From the NCBI GenBank assembly GCA_937925655.1, contig CALAMC010000057.1, positions 1 through 64,000 of the forward strand: a DNA stretch of 64,000 nucleotides, in the 5' to 3' direction. Below the pieces are notes generated by a model that had not been told where the DNA came from, did no database searches, and worked only from the letters and a program-made list of their open reading frames with translations. The stretch is from an uncultured candidate division Zixibacteria bacterium (GTDB lineage: Bacteria; Zixibacteria; MSB-5A5; GN15; PGXB01). Positions 7,865 to 15,765 of this stretch are shown here, piece after piece (the stretch's first letter is position 1; each line of letters begins with the position of its first letter). Position numbers and translations under genes: made by a program.

Positions 7865-9130
7865 ATGGTTTCCGAACCGGTCATTCTGATTGCCATGCTG
7901 GCGGTTTTTGCCCTGGGCGTGTTCTGGATGAAAATCCCGGCCGGTGTTTCTTTGATGCTGGCGGCAGTCGTCGGGGCCTTTCTGGGCGGCGAGGGGCTTC
8001 CGATCCGCCATCTCGTGGAAGGAGGCTTTGGCTTTCTCGAGGCGATTTTGATTATCGCGACGGCCATGATTTTTATGAAAGTCGTTGAAGCTACCGGAGC
8101 TTTGGGGACGATCAGCTATACCATGATCAATACCCTGTATCGTTTCCCGACCCTGTTGATGATTGTCATCGTCATTTTTGTCATGTTTCCGGGGATGTTG
8201 ACCGGGCTGTCGTCGGCCTGCATACTGACCACCGGGGCGCTGGTGGCCCCGGGACTGATGGCTATGGGGATGCCGCCTCTGGCGGTCGGGTCGTTGATTG
8301 CCATGGCGGCCGTGTTCGGTGAAGTGGCGCCGCCGATTTGTATCCCGGTGATGCTTATCGGGGGCGGGGTTGATATGCCCTATATCGGCTTTACCAGGCC
8401 GCTGCTTCTGGCGTCGTTTCCGATGGCTATTGCTACGGCCGTGTATTTTCGCTTTCGTTATCTGGGGGCTTTCGATATCAATGAAGTCCTGCCCAAACTT
8501 GCGAAACCGGTCTACAAAGAATATGGCATTCGCCTGTTTATTCCGCTGGCTTTCGTCATCGGCTACATGGTTTTGGAACAATCCATTCCGGAATTTATCC
8601 CGCATCTGGGTGTTCCGCTGATATTTATGCTGGGCGCCATATTGGGTTTCGGTTCGGGCAACCGCTTCAATTTTTTCAGGGTTTCCCGCGCGGCTATTCG
8701 TCAGGCGATGCCGGTCATGGCCATACTGGTCGGAGTCGGCATGTTCATGCAGATCCTGACGTTGACCGGCGTTCGCGGCTATCTGGCCACGAGCGCTTTA
8801 TTTTTGCCGGAAGGCGTCAAATATCTGGCGGCACTTATCATGCCGTTTTTCGGGTCGGCCTATGCCTCGGCGTCGATCATCGGGGTTCCACTGGTGTACG
8901 TATTTATCGGGAAAAATGAACTGGTGATCACGGCGGCGCTGGCGTTGATGGCGGCCATGGGGGATTTGATGCCGCCGCCGTCGCTTTTGTGCGCGTATGC
9001 CGCGCAGATTGTCAAGGTTAAAAACCATTTTACGATTTTGAAGAATAATCTGATACCGATTGTGGTTACACTGATTTCCGGATTGCTGATGATAACTTTT
9101 GCCGAGGAAATAGCCCATGTGATCTTTTGA
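7865..9130 (+). CDS. Permease resembling the large (DctM) subunit of TRAP transporters
   Basis: This 421-residue protein is almost entirely hydrophobic, with about 11-12 predicted membrane helices and glycine/proline-rich re-entrant-like stretches (GMLTGLSSACILTTGALVAPG, GEVAPPICIP, GDLMPPPSLL). These fit the ion-transporter superfamily of DctM, CitMHS and gluconate permeases. Such carriers move organic anions, driven by a Na+ or H+ gradient. No periplasmic binding protein or normal-sized DctQ is encoded nearby; only a 48-residue membrane protein follows at 26 nt. In this setting glutamate or a similar acid is a reasonable substrate, but this is inference. Confidence 0.7.
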   Translation: MVSEPVILIAMLAVFALGVFWMKIPAGVSLMLAAVVGAFLGGEGLPIRHLVEGGFGFLEAILIIATAMIFMKVVEATGALGTISYTMINTLYRFPTLLMIVIVIFVMFPGMLTGLSSACILTTGALVAPGLMAMGMPPLAVGSLIAMAAVFGEVAPPICIPVMLIGGGVDMPYIGFTRPLLLASFPMAIATAVYFRFRYLGAFDINEVLPKLAKPVYKEYGIRLFIPLAFVIGYMVLEQSIPEFIPHLGVPLIFMLGAILGFGSGNRFNFFRVSRAAIRQAMPVMAILVGVGMFMQILTLTGVRGYLATSALFLPEGVKYLAALIMPFFGSAYASASIIGVPLVYVFIGKNELVITAALALMAAMGDLMPPPSLLCAYAAQIVKVKNHFTILKNNLIPIVVTLISGLLMITFAEEIAHVIF

Positions 9131-9155
9131 TGATCATAACCGGGGAGTAGTATTT

Positions 9156-9302
9156 ATGCTGTTCTGGATTTACATCGTCATTACGCTGTTTATCACGGTG
9201 GTTATCGTGACCGAATTATTCACCGAGAAGGATTGGAAAAAACAAATCGCGCTGGCCATGCTGCTGTTGCCGTTTGTCCTGCGGGTTTTGCTGATAAAGT
9301 GA
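9156..9302 (+). CDS. Small 48-residue membrane protein
   Basis: ATG at 9156 follows a GGGGAG ribosome-binding sequence and the frame runs to TGA at 9300-9302. The product has a first hydrophobic helix (FWIYIVITLFITVVIVTELF), a charged turn (TEKDWKKQ) and a second helix (ALAMLLLPFVLRVLL), hence a likely hairpin in the inner membrane. It sits 25 nt after the permease and 4 nt before the deacylase gene, all in the same direction, so translation is probably coupled. It may be an accessory subunit of the permease, but I recognise no family. Confidence 0.65.
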   Translation: MLFWIYIVITLFITVVIVTELFTEKDWKKQIALAMLLLPFVLRVLLIK

Positions 9303-9306
9303 GGTC

Positions 9307-10431
9307 ATGATTAAAAAACACCACATAACCGCACTTCTGGCTTTTGCCTGGGCCGCCATCTTCGGCGTTGTGGCGTCGCTTGATTTTGCGGCGATGCATA
9401 AAAGTGAGGAGATTTTTCCGAGTCCGGCCCTGACAAAGGTGGGTCACCTAAGCGACTATTTCGAGCCGATTCGAGGTTCCGAAGGGGATGTCGAAGTGTA
9501 CTATTTTGACAGCGGTGTGCCCGGTGGAACGGCCCTTATCCTCGGCGGGACGCACCCCAATGAAGCGGCTTCGAATATCGCCGCCACCTTGATCGCCGAA
9601 AATATCGGCGTGACGACGGGACGGGTGCTGGTCGTGTTAAGAGCCTGCAATAGCGGCGCTACCTGTACCGACCCGTTTGAGGCCTACCCGCAGTTTTTCA
9701 CGATAAAAAATAGAAATGGCAAGGACCGGAAATTCCGTTTTGGGTCGCGCGTGGCCAACCCCCTGCACCAGTGGCCCGACCCGCTCGTCTATACGCATTT
9801 TCCATCGGGGCAACGGCTATCGGGGTTCGAGTCGCGCAATTTGAATCGATCCTACCCGGGGCGGCCTGACGGCACTTTCACCGAAAAAATCGGTTATGCC
9901 ATTATGCAGATGATTGAACAGGAGAATATCGATATATCTTTTGACCTGCATGAGGCGGCGCCGGAAATTCCGATTATCAACGCCATTGTTTATCACGAAA
10001 AGGGCGAAGACATCGCTCTTAACGCCGTCCTCGAACTGGAAATGATGGGGCTGAATTATTCGCCGGAACTGTCGCCGGACAATTTCCGCGGATTGAGCCA
10101 CCGTGAGTGGGGCGACCGGAGCCGCACCATACCGTTTCTGATGGAGGTCAGCAATCCGATACAGGGCCGTCTGCGGGGGAAAACCAACGCCGACTTGATA
10201 ACGAAGGGGGTCAGTAACAGCTATAAGCTGGCTTTGGAATCGGGAGCGCTGCGTATCGAGTATGATCCGGAGGGCGAGCCCCTTGACCGGCGGGTGGCCC
10301 GGCATGTCCAGGGGATAATTACTCTAATTGAGGCGTATAATGTCGACCATAAAAAGAAAGCAATACGATTGGTGAATCTGCCCGATTATCATGACATTGT
10401 TGATAACGGGATAGGATTTTACCTTCACTGA
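9307..10431 (+). CDS. Exported zinc deacylase, succinylglutamate desuccinylase/aspartoacylase-like
   Basis: This 374-residue protein starts with a hydrophobic signal or anchor helix, so the enzyme probably works outside the cytoplasm. The core shows the M14-type AstE/AspA metal motif: GGTHPNE (H83, E86) followed later by DLHEA (H215), plus the substrate-side SRNLNRSYPG. Family members cleave N-acyl amide bonds of aspartate or glutamate derivatives using Zn2+. Exported members are less usual than cytoplasmic AstE. Lying in a cluster with gamma-glutamyltranspeptidase and CapB/CapC, it could trim or release a glutamyl polymer (inference). The start ATG at 9307 is 4 nt after the small membrane protein. 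Confidence 0.8.
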   Translation: MIKKHHITALLAFAWAAIFGVVASLDFAAMHKSEEIFPSPALTKVGHLSDYFEPIRGSEGDVEVYYFDSGVPGGTALILGGTHPNEAASNIAATLIAENIGVTTGRVLVVLRACNSGATCTDPFEAYPQFFTIKNRNGKDRKFRFGSRVANPLHQWPDPLVYTHFPSGQRLSGFESRNLNRSYPGRPDGTFTEKIGYAIMQMIEQENIDISFDLHEAAPEIPIINAIVYHEKGEDIALNAVLELEMMGLNYSPELSPDNFRGLSHREWGDRSRTIPFLMEVSNPIQGRLRGKTNADLITKGVSNSYKLALESGALRIEYDPEGEPLDRRVARHVQGIITLIEAYNVDHKKKAIRLVNLPDYHDIVDNGIGFYLH

Positions 10432-10453
10432 AGAATATAAGGAGTAGTTCATC

Positions 10454-11008
10454 ATGACAACAACGAAGCGTATTTTAACGGCAACCCTGGCCATTTTGGT
10501 AATGCTGGCGCCGCTATTGGTTCGGGCCGAAGACAAACTCGAACAGCCGATTTTGATATCCTCGGCCGGTCAGAGCGCCGACATGAAACTGGTGGGAATG
10601 CTGGCCAAGAAACAGGAGTTGGACGCCAAAGCGGTTAATATGGCCACGGTGGCCGACCTGGAGGGCATCAAGACCCTCATTTTCGTTCCCGGTTTCAGCT
10701 CCAAGGGTCTCGGTGCGGCCGGGGTCAGTCAGAAGGATGAAACCGACCGGGTGGCCAAACTGGTTGATGCGGCCAAAGAAAAGGGCATTCCGATTGTCAC
10801 CGTTCATATCGGCGGTATGGCCCGCCGCAAGGGTCAGTCGGACAGTTTTAACAAGCTGGTTGCGGAAGCCTCGAAGACGATCATTATAGTCAAGCAGGGT
10901 GACGAAGACGGTTTCTTTACCGATATCGCCAAGGCCAAAGAAATACCACTGGAATCGGTCGATAAAATTGCCGACGTGGCCGAACCGCTGGGTAAACTAT
11001 TTAAATAG
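10454..11008 (+). CDS. Secreted DUF6305-like protein
   Basis: This 184-residue protein has a clean signal peptide ending near VRAED and a strong ribosome-binding site (AAGGAGT). The mature part alternates strands and helices like a Rossmann or flavodoxin-type fold (QPILISSAGQSADMKLVGML, TLIFVPGFSSKGLG, IPIVTVHIGG), as I recall for the DUF6305 family. No catalytic residues can be named. The GAD/GxxRR segment after the third strand might bind a ligand. It lies between the deacylase and gamma-glutamyltranspeptidase, so a periplasmic role in the polymer system is likely, but its function is unknown. Confidence 0.6.
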   Translation: MTTTKRILTATLAILVMLAPLLVRAEDKLEQPILISSAGQSADMKLVGMLAKKQELDAKAVNMATVADLEGIKTLIFVPGFSSKGLGAAGVSQKDETDRVAKLVDAAKEKGIPIVTVHIGGMARRKGQSDSFNKLVAEASKTIIIVKQGDEDGFFTDIAKAKEIPLESVDKIADVAEPLGKLFK

Positions 11009-11046
11009 TCATACACGATGTTTATAAAAGCATCCGAGATGTAATT

Positions 11047-12978
11047 ATGATGAGTACAAAATATGGTCATAACTTGCGGGTCATGCTGCTTTCGGCGCTG
11101 ACCCTGTTGTTGCTGGTATCACCGACGGTCCCGGCCCAGGTAGCCACGAGCGGCGAAGAGATGGTTTCCAGCCGGACCGGTATGGCCTCGACCGCGCATC
11201 CGCTGGCCTCGGAAGCGGCCATGGGAATCATACGCAAAGGCGGGAACGCCGTTGATGCAGCCGTGGCTGCGGCGTTTGCCATCGGGGTGGTGGAACCGGA
11301 TGGATCCGGACTCGGCGGCGGCGGCGCCATGGTGATTTACCTGAATAATAGCAAAGAGGCCTATTATATCGATTATTATCATATGGCTCCGCGTGACGTC
11401 ATTTCGGTCAATTATAATCCTGACACCGACCGGCATACCGGCAAGGCGGTATTAATACCCGGAACCGCGGCGGGGCTCACCGAGGCCTTGTCCCGTTTTG
11501 GTACCATGTCTCTGGCCGAGGTCCTGGAACCGGCAATCCGTTATGCCGAAGAAGGTTTTGAGGTTGATCAGACGCTCGCTCAACTATTGCTGGATAATAC
11601 CTACTGGCTGCAGGAACGCGATTCGGCGGCGGCTGTCTTCTTGGACGAAGGGTTCCCGTTGATGGAAGGCGACTTGTTACGGCAACCGCAACTGGCCCAG
11701 ACCTTGAAGGCGATTGCTATAAACGGTCGTCGCGGTTTTTATGAAGGTCCGGTTGCCGAAGCCATCGTCGCCGCGGTTAAACGAGAGGGCGGGGCATTAT
11801 CAATCGATGATATGGCCGGGTACAGAGCGAGAGTTCTGAAACCGCTGTATGGAACTTATCGAGGCCATGAAATTTACTCGGCCGGTATCCCTCAATCGGG
11901 GCAGGCTGTTATCCAGTCTCTTAATATGCTCGAGCAGGTTGACCTGAAAAAGATGGGTCATTATGCGACCAATGCCAAAACTCTGCACTTGATGGCCGAA
12001 ACTTTCCGAAGGGTCTATGCCGATCGTTGGCGGTATATGGGCGATCCGGGCTTCGCCGATATTCCGGTTAACGGCATGATTTCCAAAGCCTATGGCCGCG
12101 ACCGATTCGGCGATATCAACCCGTTCATGGCCGAACCGCGGTCCTATCGTGCAACCACCGAAGGTTTCCCGTTCAAATACGAAAAAATTGACCCCGCGGC
12201 CAAAAGCAATGTGACTTTTGACGATGAAAGCCGGAGCCGATGGTCCGATGATGCCAACGATGACGGTAAATCGTCCTATGATGAATGGGGCGAAGATATG
12301 TTCGACAGCTGGGGAGCGGCCAAGAAAAAGGACAAGGATAAAAAAGCCGATAAAAAGGCGGATAAAAAGAAAGCGGTCAAGGACAGCATCGATATCGACA
12401 ATCCCCCCGACGATAATGAATTCGACGGTCATACTACTCACCTGTCAATAGTCGACAAGGACGGAAACATGGTGGCCCTGACCCAGACATTGGGAACATT
12501 TTTCGGTTCGGGGTTGATGTCTGCGGGCGTTCTGCTCAACTGCGGCATGTCCAATTACTCGGCGACGGCCGCCGTTAACATGGTCGAGCCGCTTAAACGC
12601 CCGCGCAGTTCCATCGCTCCGACGATTATTTTGAAGGACGGGAAACCGTTCATGGTGCTGGGCTCACCCGGAGCCAGCCGGATAATTTGCACGGTGGTCG
12701 AGTTGATTGTCAACGCCATCGATTTCGAAATGGATATTTACGAGGCCAACTGGGCGCCGCGATTTTATTGTCAGAAGTTCGAAGATTATTTATACCTCGA
12801 AGGCGGCATTTCCACGGAAGTGCAGAAGGAACTGGAGCGAATGGGCCACACCATTCGCGCCTATTCCGACCGCGACCTGTTTTTCGGGGGTGCACAGTTA
12901 ATCTATGTCGATCCGGTTACCGGACTGTACTATGGTTCGGCTGACAAGCGTAGAGGAGGACGGGCCGAGGGGGACTAA
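11047..12978 (+). CDS. ggt: Gamma-glutamyltranspeptidase with a Lys/Asp-rich linker
   Basis: This 643-residue N-terminal-nucleophile hydrolase has a signal peptide (to about PAQ). The large-subunit region begins with TGMASTAHPLAS and includes GGNAVDAAVAAAFA and the GLGGGG loop. The autoprocessing site gives nucleophile T463 in HTTHLSIVDKDGN, and the small subunit has LGSPGASRI. It would cleave gamma-glutamyl bonds or transfer the glutamyl group outside the cytoplasm, as CapD and PgsS-type enzymes do for poly-gamma-glutamate. Unusually, about 70 residues just before the nucleophile are acidic and then rich in KD and KK repeats (KKKDKDKKADKK), a linker most family members lack. The residue before T463 is His. 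It is directly followed by capB. Confidence 0.93.
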   Translation: MMSTKYGHNLRVMLLSALTLLLLVSPTVPAQVATSGEEMVSSRTGMASTAHPLASEAAMGIIRKGGNAVDAAVAAAFAIGVVEPDGSGLGGGGAMVIYLNNSKEAYYIDYYHMAPRDVISVNYNPDTDRHTGKAVLIPGTAAGLTEALSRFGTMSLAEVLEPAIRYAEEGFEVDQTLAQLLLDNTYWLQERDSAAAVFLDEGFPLMEGDLLRQPQLAQTLKAIAINGRRGFYEGPVAEAIVAAVKREGGALSIDDMAGYRARVLKPLYGTYRGHEIYSAGIPQSGQAVIQSLNMLEQVDLKKMGHYATNAKTLHLMAETFRRVYADRWRYMGDPGFADIPVNGMISKAYGRDRFGDINPFMAEPRSYRATTEGFPFKYEKIDPAAKSNVTFDDESRSRWSDDANDDGKSSYDEWGEDMFDSWGAAKKKDKDKKADKKADKKKAVKDSIDIDNPPDDNEFDGHTTHLSIVDKDGNMVALTQTLGTFFGSGLMSAGVLLNCGMSNYSATAAVNMVEPLKRPRSSIAPTIILKDGKPFMVLGSPGASRIICTVVELIVNAIDFEMDIYEANWAPRFYCQKFEDYLYLEGGISTEVQKELERMGHTIRAYSDRDLFFGGAQLIYVDPVTGLYYGSADKRRGGRAEGD

Positions 12979-13004
12979 CCGGGTAGACGAATTTGGTCGG
13001 TGAC

Positions 13005-14153
13005 ATGGTGATTGTTTTTACAATTCTGTTCTTGTTGATATCGCTTCTGGTTTTTGAGAAAGTCGATACGGCCAGGAAGGTACACCAGATTCGCCTTAGG
13101 ATACATGTGAACGGAACGCGCGGCAAGTCCAGCGTGACCCGTTATATCGCGGCCGGTCTTCGCGCCGGCGGCCGGCGAACCTTTGCCAAAATTACGGGGA
13201 CCGTTCCGACCCTGGTATTCCCCGACGGTTCGGACCGGGCTATCCAGAGGCCGGGGCCGGCTCGCGTTCAGGAGCAATTCACCATTATTCGCTACGCGGC
13301 CCAGCATCAGGCCAAATGTCTGGCGCTGGAATGCATGTCATTACAGCCGGAATTGCAAAAACTGGAAGGACGTATTTTCCGACCGCACATTCTGGTCCTG
13401 ACGGCCATCACCGACGATCACCGCGAGCATCTTGGAATCGACCCTATAAAGCAGGCAGAATCCATTTGCGAGGCGATTCCCGAACACGCGGTCGTGGTTG
13501 CGGAAGACGGCGCCTGTATTGAAATCATTCGGCGGCATGCCGCGCGCAAAAACTGCGATATTGTCGTGGCCGCCTTGCCCGAAGAACACACCTTGCCGGA
13601 AATGCCGGACGGAGTTTTCGCCTCAAATATCGCATTGGCCCTGACGGCCTGCCGTGAGGCGGGTGTCGATAGTACCGTTGCTTTACCGGCCATTCTGGCG
13701 GAGGCCAGGCGCATCGCCGACAAACCGGTCCGATTGGAAGACGTCGGTCCCAACGTGACCTTTATCAATGGTTTTGCCGTGAACGACGTCCCTTCGGCGA
13801 TCAGGTTTATCGACAACTGGCGGGAAAAAATGGCGGCGGTTTCAGGACTGGTCATAATTTTAAATACCCGCAATGATCGACCCATCAGGTCGCGGGTTTT
13901 CGCCGAATGGCTGGCGGGTGTACCGGACCTCATTTCGGTGATATTAACCGGAAATCATATTGGCTACACGACATGGGCCCTGAAGCATTTCGGACTGAAC
14001 CCTCGGGCGATTCATGTCTGGAAGGGTCGTCAGATTAATGTCGCGCGAGACATGTTGAAAGATATGAAATTGAAAGATACGATGATCGTCGGGCTGGGGA
14101 ATATTCACGGGGACGGCTTTAAAATGATTTCCGCGCTGGGGCCGGGGGCGTGA
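13005..14153 (+). CDS. capB: Poly-gamma-glutamate synthase subunit CapB/PgsB-like
   Basis: This 382-residue protein has an N-terminal membrane helix (VIVFTILFLLISLLVF) and then the ATP-binding loop HVNGTRGKSSVTRY (residues 34-47) characteristic of CapB/PgsB and related to Mur ligases. Later landmarks are ALECMSLQPELQ and TAITDDHREHLG. CapB is the ATP-dependent amide ligase that adds glutamate through its gamma-carboxyl to a growing chain, together with membrane protein CapC. I chose the ATG at 13005 because the membrane helix starts there; a TTG at 12993 would add four residues. capC begins one base after its stop. Confidence 0.92.
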   Translation: MVIVFTILFLLISLLVFEKVDTARKVHQIRLRIHVNGTRGKSSVTRYIAAGLRAGGRRTFAKITGTVPTLVFPDGSDRAIQRPGPARVQEQFTIIRYAAQHQAKCLALECMSLQPELQKLEGRIFRPHILVLTAITDDHREHLGIDPIKQAESICEAIPEHAVVVAEDGACIEIIRRHAARKNCDIVVAALPEEHTLPEMPDGVFASNIALALTACREAGVDSTVALPAILAEARRIADKPVRLEDVGPNVTFINGFAVNDVPSAIRFIDNWREKMAAVSGLVIILNTRNDRPIRSRVFAEWLAGVPDLISVILTGNHIGYTTWALKHFGLNPRAIHVWKGRQINVARDMLKDMKLKDTMIVGLGNIHGDGFKMISALGPGA

Positions 14154-14154
14154 T

Positions 14155-14583
14155 ATGCTGTATGAGTATTTCTTCATAGGGCTTGTCGTCGGCTTCCTCT
14201 TTTATGAGCTGACCGGGGTTTCGCCCGGAGGTGTTATCGCCCCGGCTTATTTTGCCCTGTTCGTGCACCAGCCGGGCAAAATCGCAATGACGGTATTGCT
14301 GGCGATCATTGTCTGGATAATACTGGAGATATTAACGTCACGATTGATACTGTACGGACGCCGTCGTTTGTTGCTGGCTCTGATACTCGGTTTCGGACTC
14401 AAGGTCGTCGTGGAAAAATGGGTGCAACCCATGCCCCTGTTCACGATCGACCTGAAATCCATTGGATATATCATACCGGGTTTGATTGCCAATGAAATCG
14501 CCCGGCAGAAGCTGGTCATAACGCTGTCCGGGCTCGGCATTGTGACCGTTGTTACTTACCTGATTATACTGCTGATTAAGTAG
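14155..14583 (+). CDS. capC: Poly-gamma-glutamate biosynthesis membrane protein CapC/PgsC-like
   Basis: This 142-residue polytopic membrane protein has about four or five helices and the conserved CapC start: FFIGLVVGFLFYELTGVSPGGVIAPAYFALF. It forms the membrane part of the CapB/CapC polymerase and probably the route by which the polymer crosses the inner membrane. Its size is close to known CapC proteins (about 150 residues). The start is one base after the capB stop, so the two are translationally coupled. No capA-like gene follows; a PgsW-like gene takes its place. Confidence 0.9.
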   Translation: MLYEYFFIGLVVGFLFYELTGVSPGGVIAPAYFALFVHQPGKIAMTVLLAIIVWIILEILTSRLILYGRRRLLLALILGFGLKVVVEKWVQPMPLFTIDLKSIGYIIPGLIANEIARQKLVITLSGLGIVTVVTYLIILLIK

Positions 14584-14589
14584 CGTGCA

Positions 14590-15765
14590 ATGAACATAAA
14601 AAGACTGACATACGGGCTTGCGGCCGTATGTATCCTCGCGATTACGGCCGCCATGCTGATTGAGACCTATATGGTGAAAAGCATCGAACATCCCTGTACC
14701 AACGAAATGATGCAAGCCTCCCGTCTGACGTCGGACTGGTATAACCGAATCGGCGAAATGAAACAGTATAAGGGTCTTCACCGGACCGATCCCGGTATCC
14801 GCTACTGGGGCCTTATCGGCGAGGATTTCACGCCTATGACGACCACGCTGGGGACACTGGAAGCCAAGGAAACTTCCTGTAATCCGGATTTTGCGGCGTT
14901 GATACTTCGATTCATGTCCGAAACCGGGATTGATTCCAATTCCGTAGTCGGAGTCATGCTGTCCGGGTCATTTCCGGCGCTGGCCATTGCCGCATTGGCG
15001 GCGATTCAGACGATCGGCGCCGAGGCGGTGATTTTCAGTTCGCTCGGAGCGTCATGCTTCGGAGCCAATCAGGGAGAGGCCACCTGGATCGATATGGAGC
15101 GCTGGTTAATCGACCATGGCGGACTCAAGTACTCATCGCGACTGGTTACCCCGGGAGGTGAGAATGATAACGGCGGAGGAATGGTGGAAGAGGGACTGGC
15201 CATGATGGAAGTCGCCGCCGCCCGTAACGGGATTGAATTATACCGACCGACGGACCTGAACGATGCCATTATGACGAAAACTCGAATAATGACCGAGGCC
15301 GGAGTTGACCTGATTATTAATATCGGCGGGAATCAGGCGGCGCTGGGGACTTACCCGCAGGCGTCACTTATTCCGACGGGTTATCATTTTGGTCTCCCGC
15401 CCGGCGATAATCCTGAACGCGGGATACTCGCGCGCATGGCCGAGCAGAATATCCCTTATATTCATCTCCTTAACATTCGCGATTTGGCCAGTCGTTACGA
15501 CATGCCCATCAGCCCGGCCAGAAACTCCGGACCGTCGGTCTATGTTTACAGCGAACGGCAGACCTCTTCGCTGGCCGTCATTTTTGCTTTGAGTCTGACT
15601 GCACTGGCGCTTGTTATTACGCGCCTTTTGGCCGGAGAAAACACAAACCGTCGGCCAACGGCTTTGACCATGCCGGCAAAAGACAATTCAACGCCTTCTA
15701 ACCATAATATACTTACCGCAATCAATTCTAATTTGGAACCTTCACACAAGGAGGAACAATGTTAA
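14590..15765 (+). CDS. pgsW: Poly-gamma-glutamate system protein, PgsW-like
   Basis: This 391-residue protein has one N-terminal membrane helix (AAVCILAITAAMLIETYMV) and one near the C-terminus (LAVIFALSLTALALVITRLL). Between them lies an extracytoplasmic domain of about 290 residues with alpha/beta character and glycine-rich turns (GVMLSGSFPALAIAALAAI, LIINIGGNQAALG, YHFGLPPG). It matches what I know of the PgsW family found next to capB/capC in bacteria that lack a classical CapA. Its biochemical activity is not established. Its last codons contain the ribosome-binding site of the next gene, which starts 7 nt before the pgsW stop. Confidence 0.8.
   Translation: MNIKRLTYGLAAVCILAITAAMLIETYMVKSIEHPCTNEMMQASRLTSDWYNRIGEMKQYKGLHRTDPGIRYWGLIGEDFTPMTTTLGTLEAKETSCNPDFAALILRFMSETGIDSNSVVGVMLSGSFPALAIAALAAIQTIGAEAVIFSSLGASCFGANQGEATWIDMERWLIDHGGLKYSSRLVTPGGENDNGGGMVEEGLAMMEVAAARNGIELYRPTDLNDAIMTKTRIMTEAGVDLIINIGGNQAALGTYPQASLIPTGYHFGLPPGDNPERGILARMAEQNIPYIHLLNIRDLASRYDMPISPARNSGPSVYVYSERQTSSLAVIFALSLTALALVITRLLAGENTNRRPTALTMPAKDNSTPSNHNILTAINSNLEPSHKEEQC

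Noticed and set aside
7046..8605. A 519-codon open frame on the minus strand opposite the porin and permease genes
   Set aside because: Its product is rich in His, Arg and Gln with no recognisable fold, has no ribosome-binding site, and lies antisense to two well-supported membrane-protein genes; such frames arise from the codon bias of the real genes.
12993..13004. TTG start four codons before the chosen capB start
   Set aside because: It adds MVGD ahead of the membrane helix with no better ribosome-binding site; the ATG at 13005 matches the family start better.
14584..15758. CapA/PgsA as the identity of the gene after capC
   Set aside because: The protein has membrane helices at both ends and lacks the metallophosphatase-like motifs of CapA; it fits the PgsW-type proteins instead.
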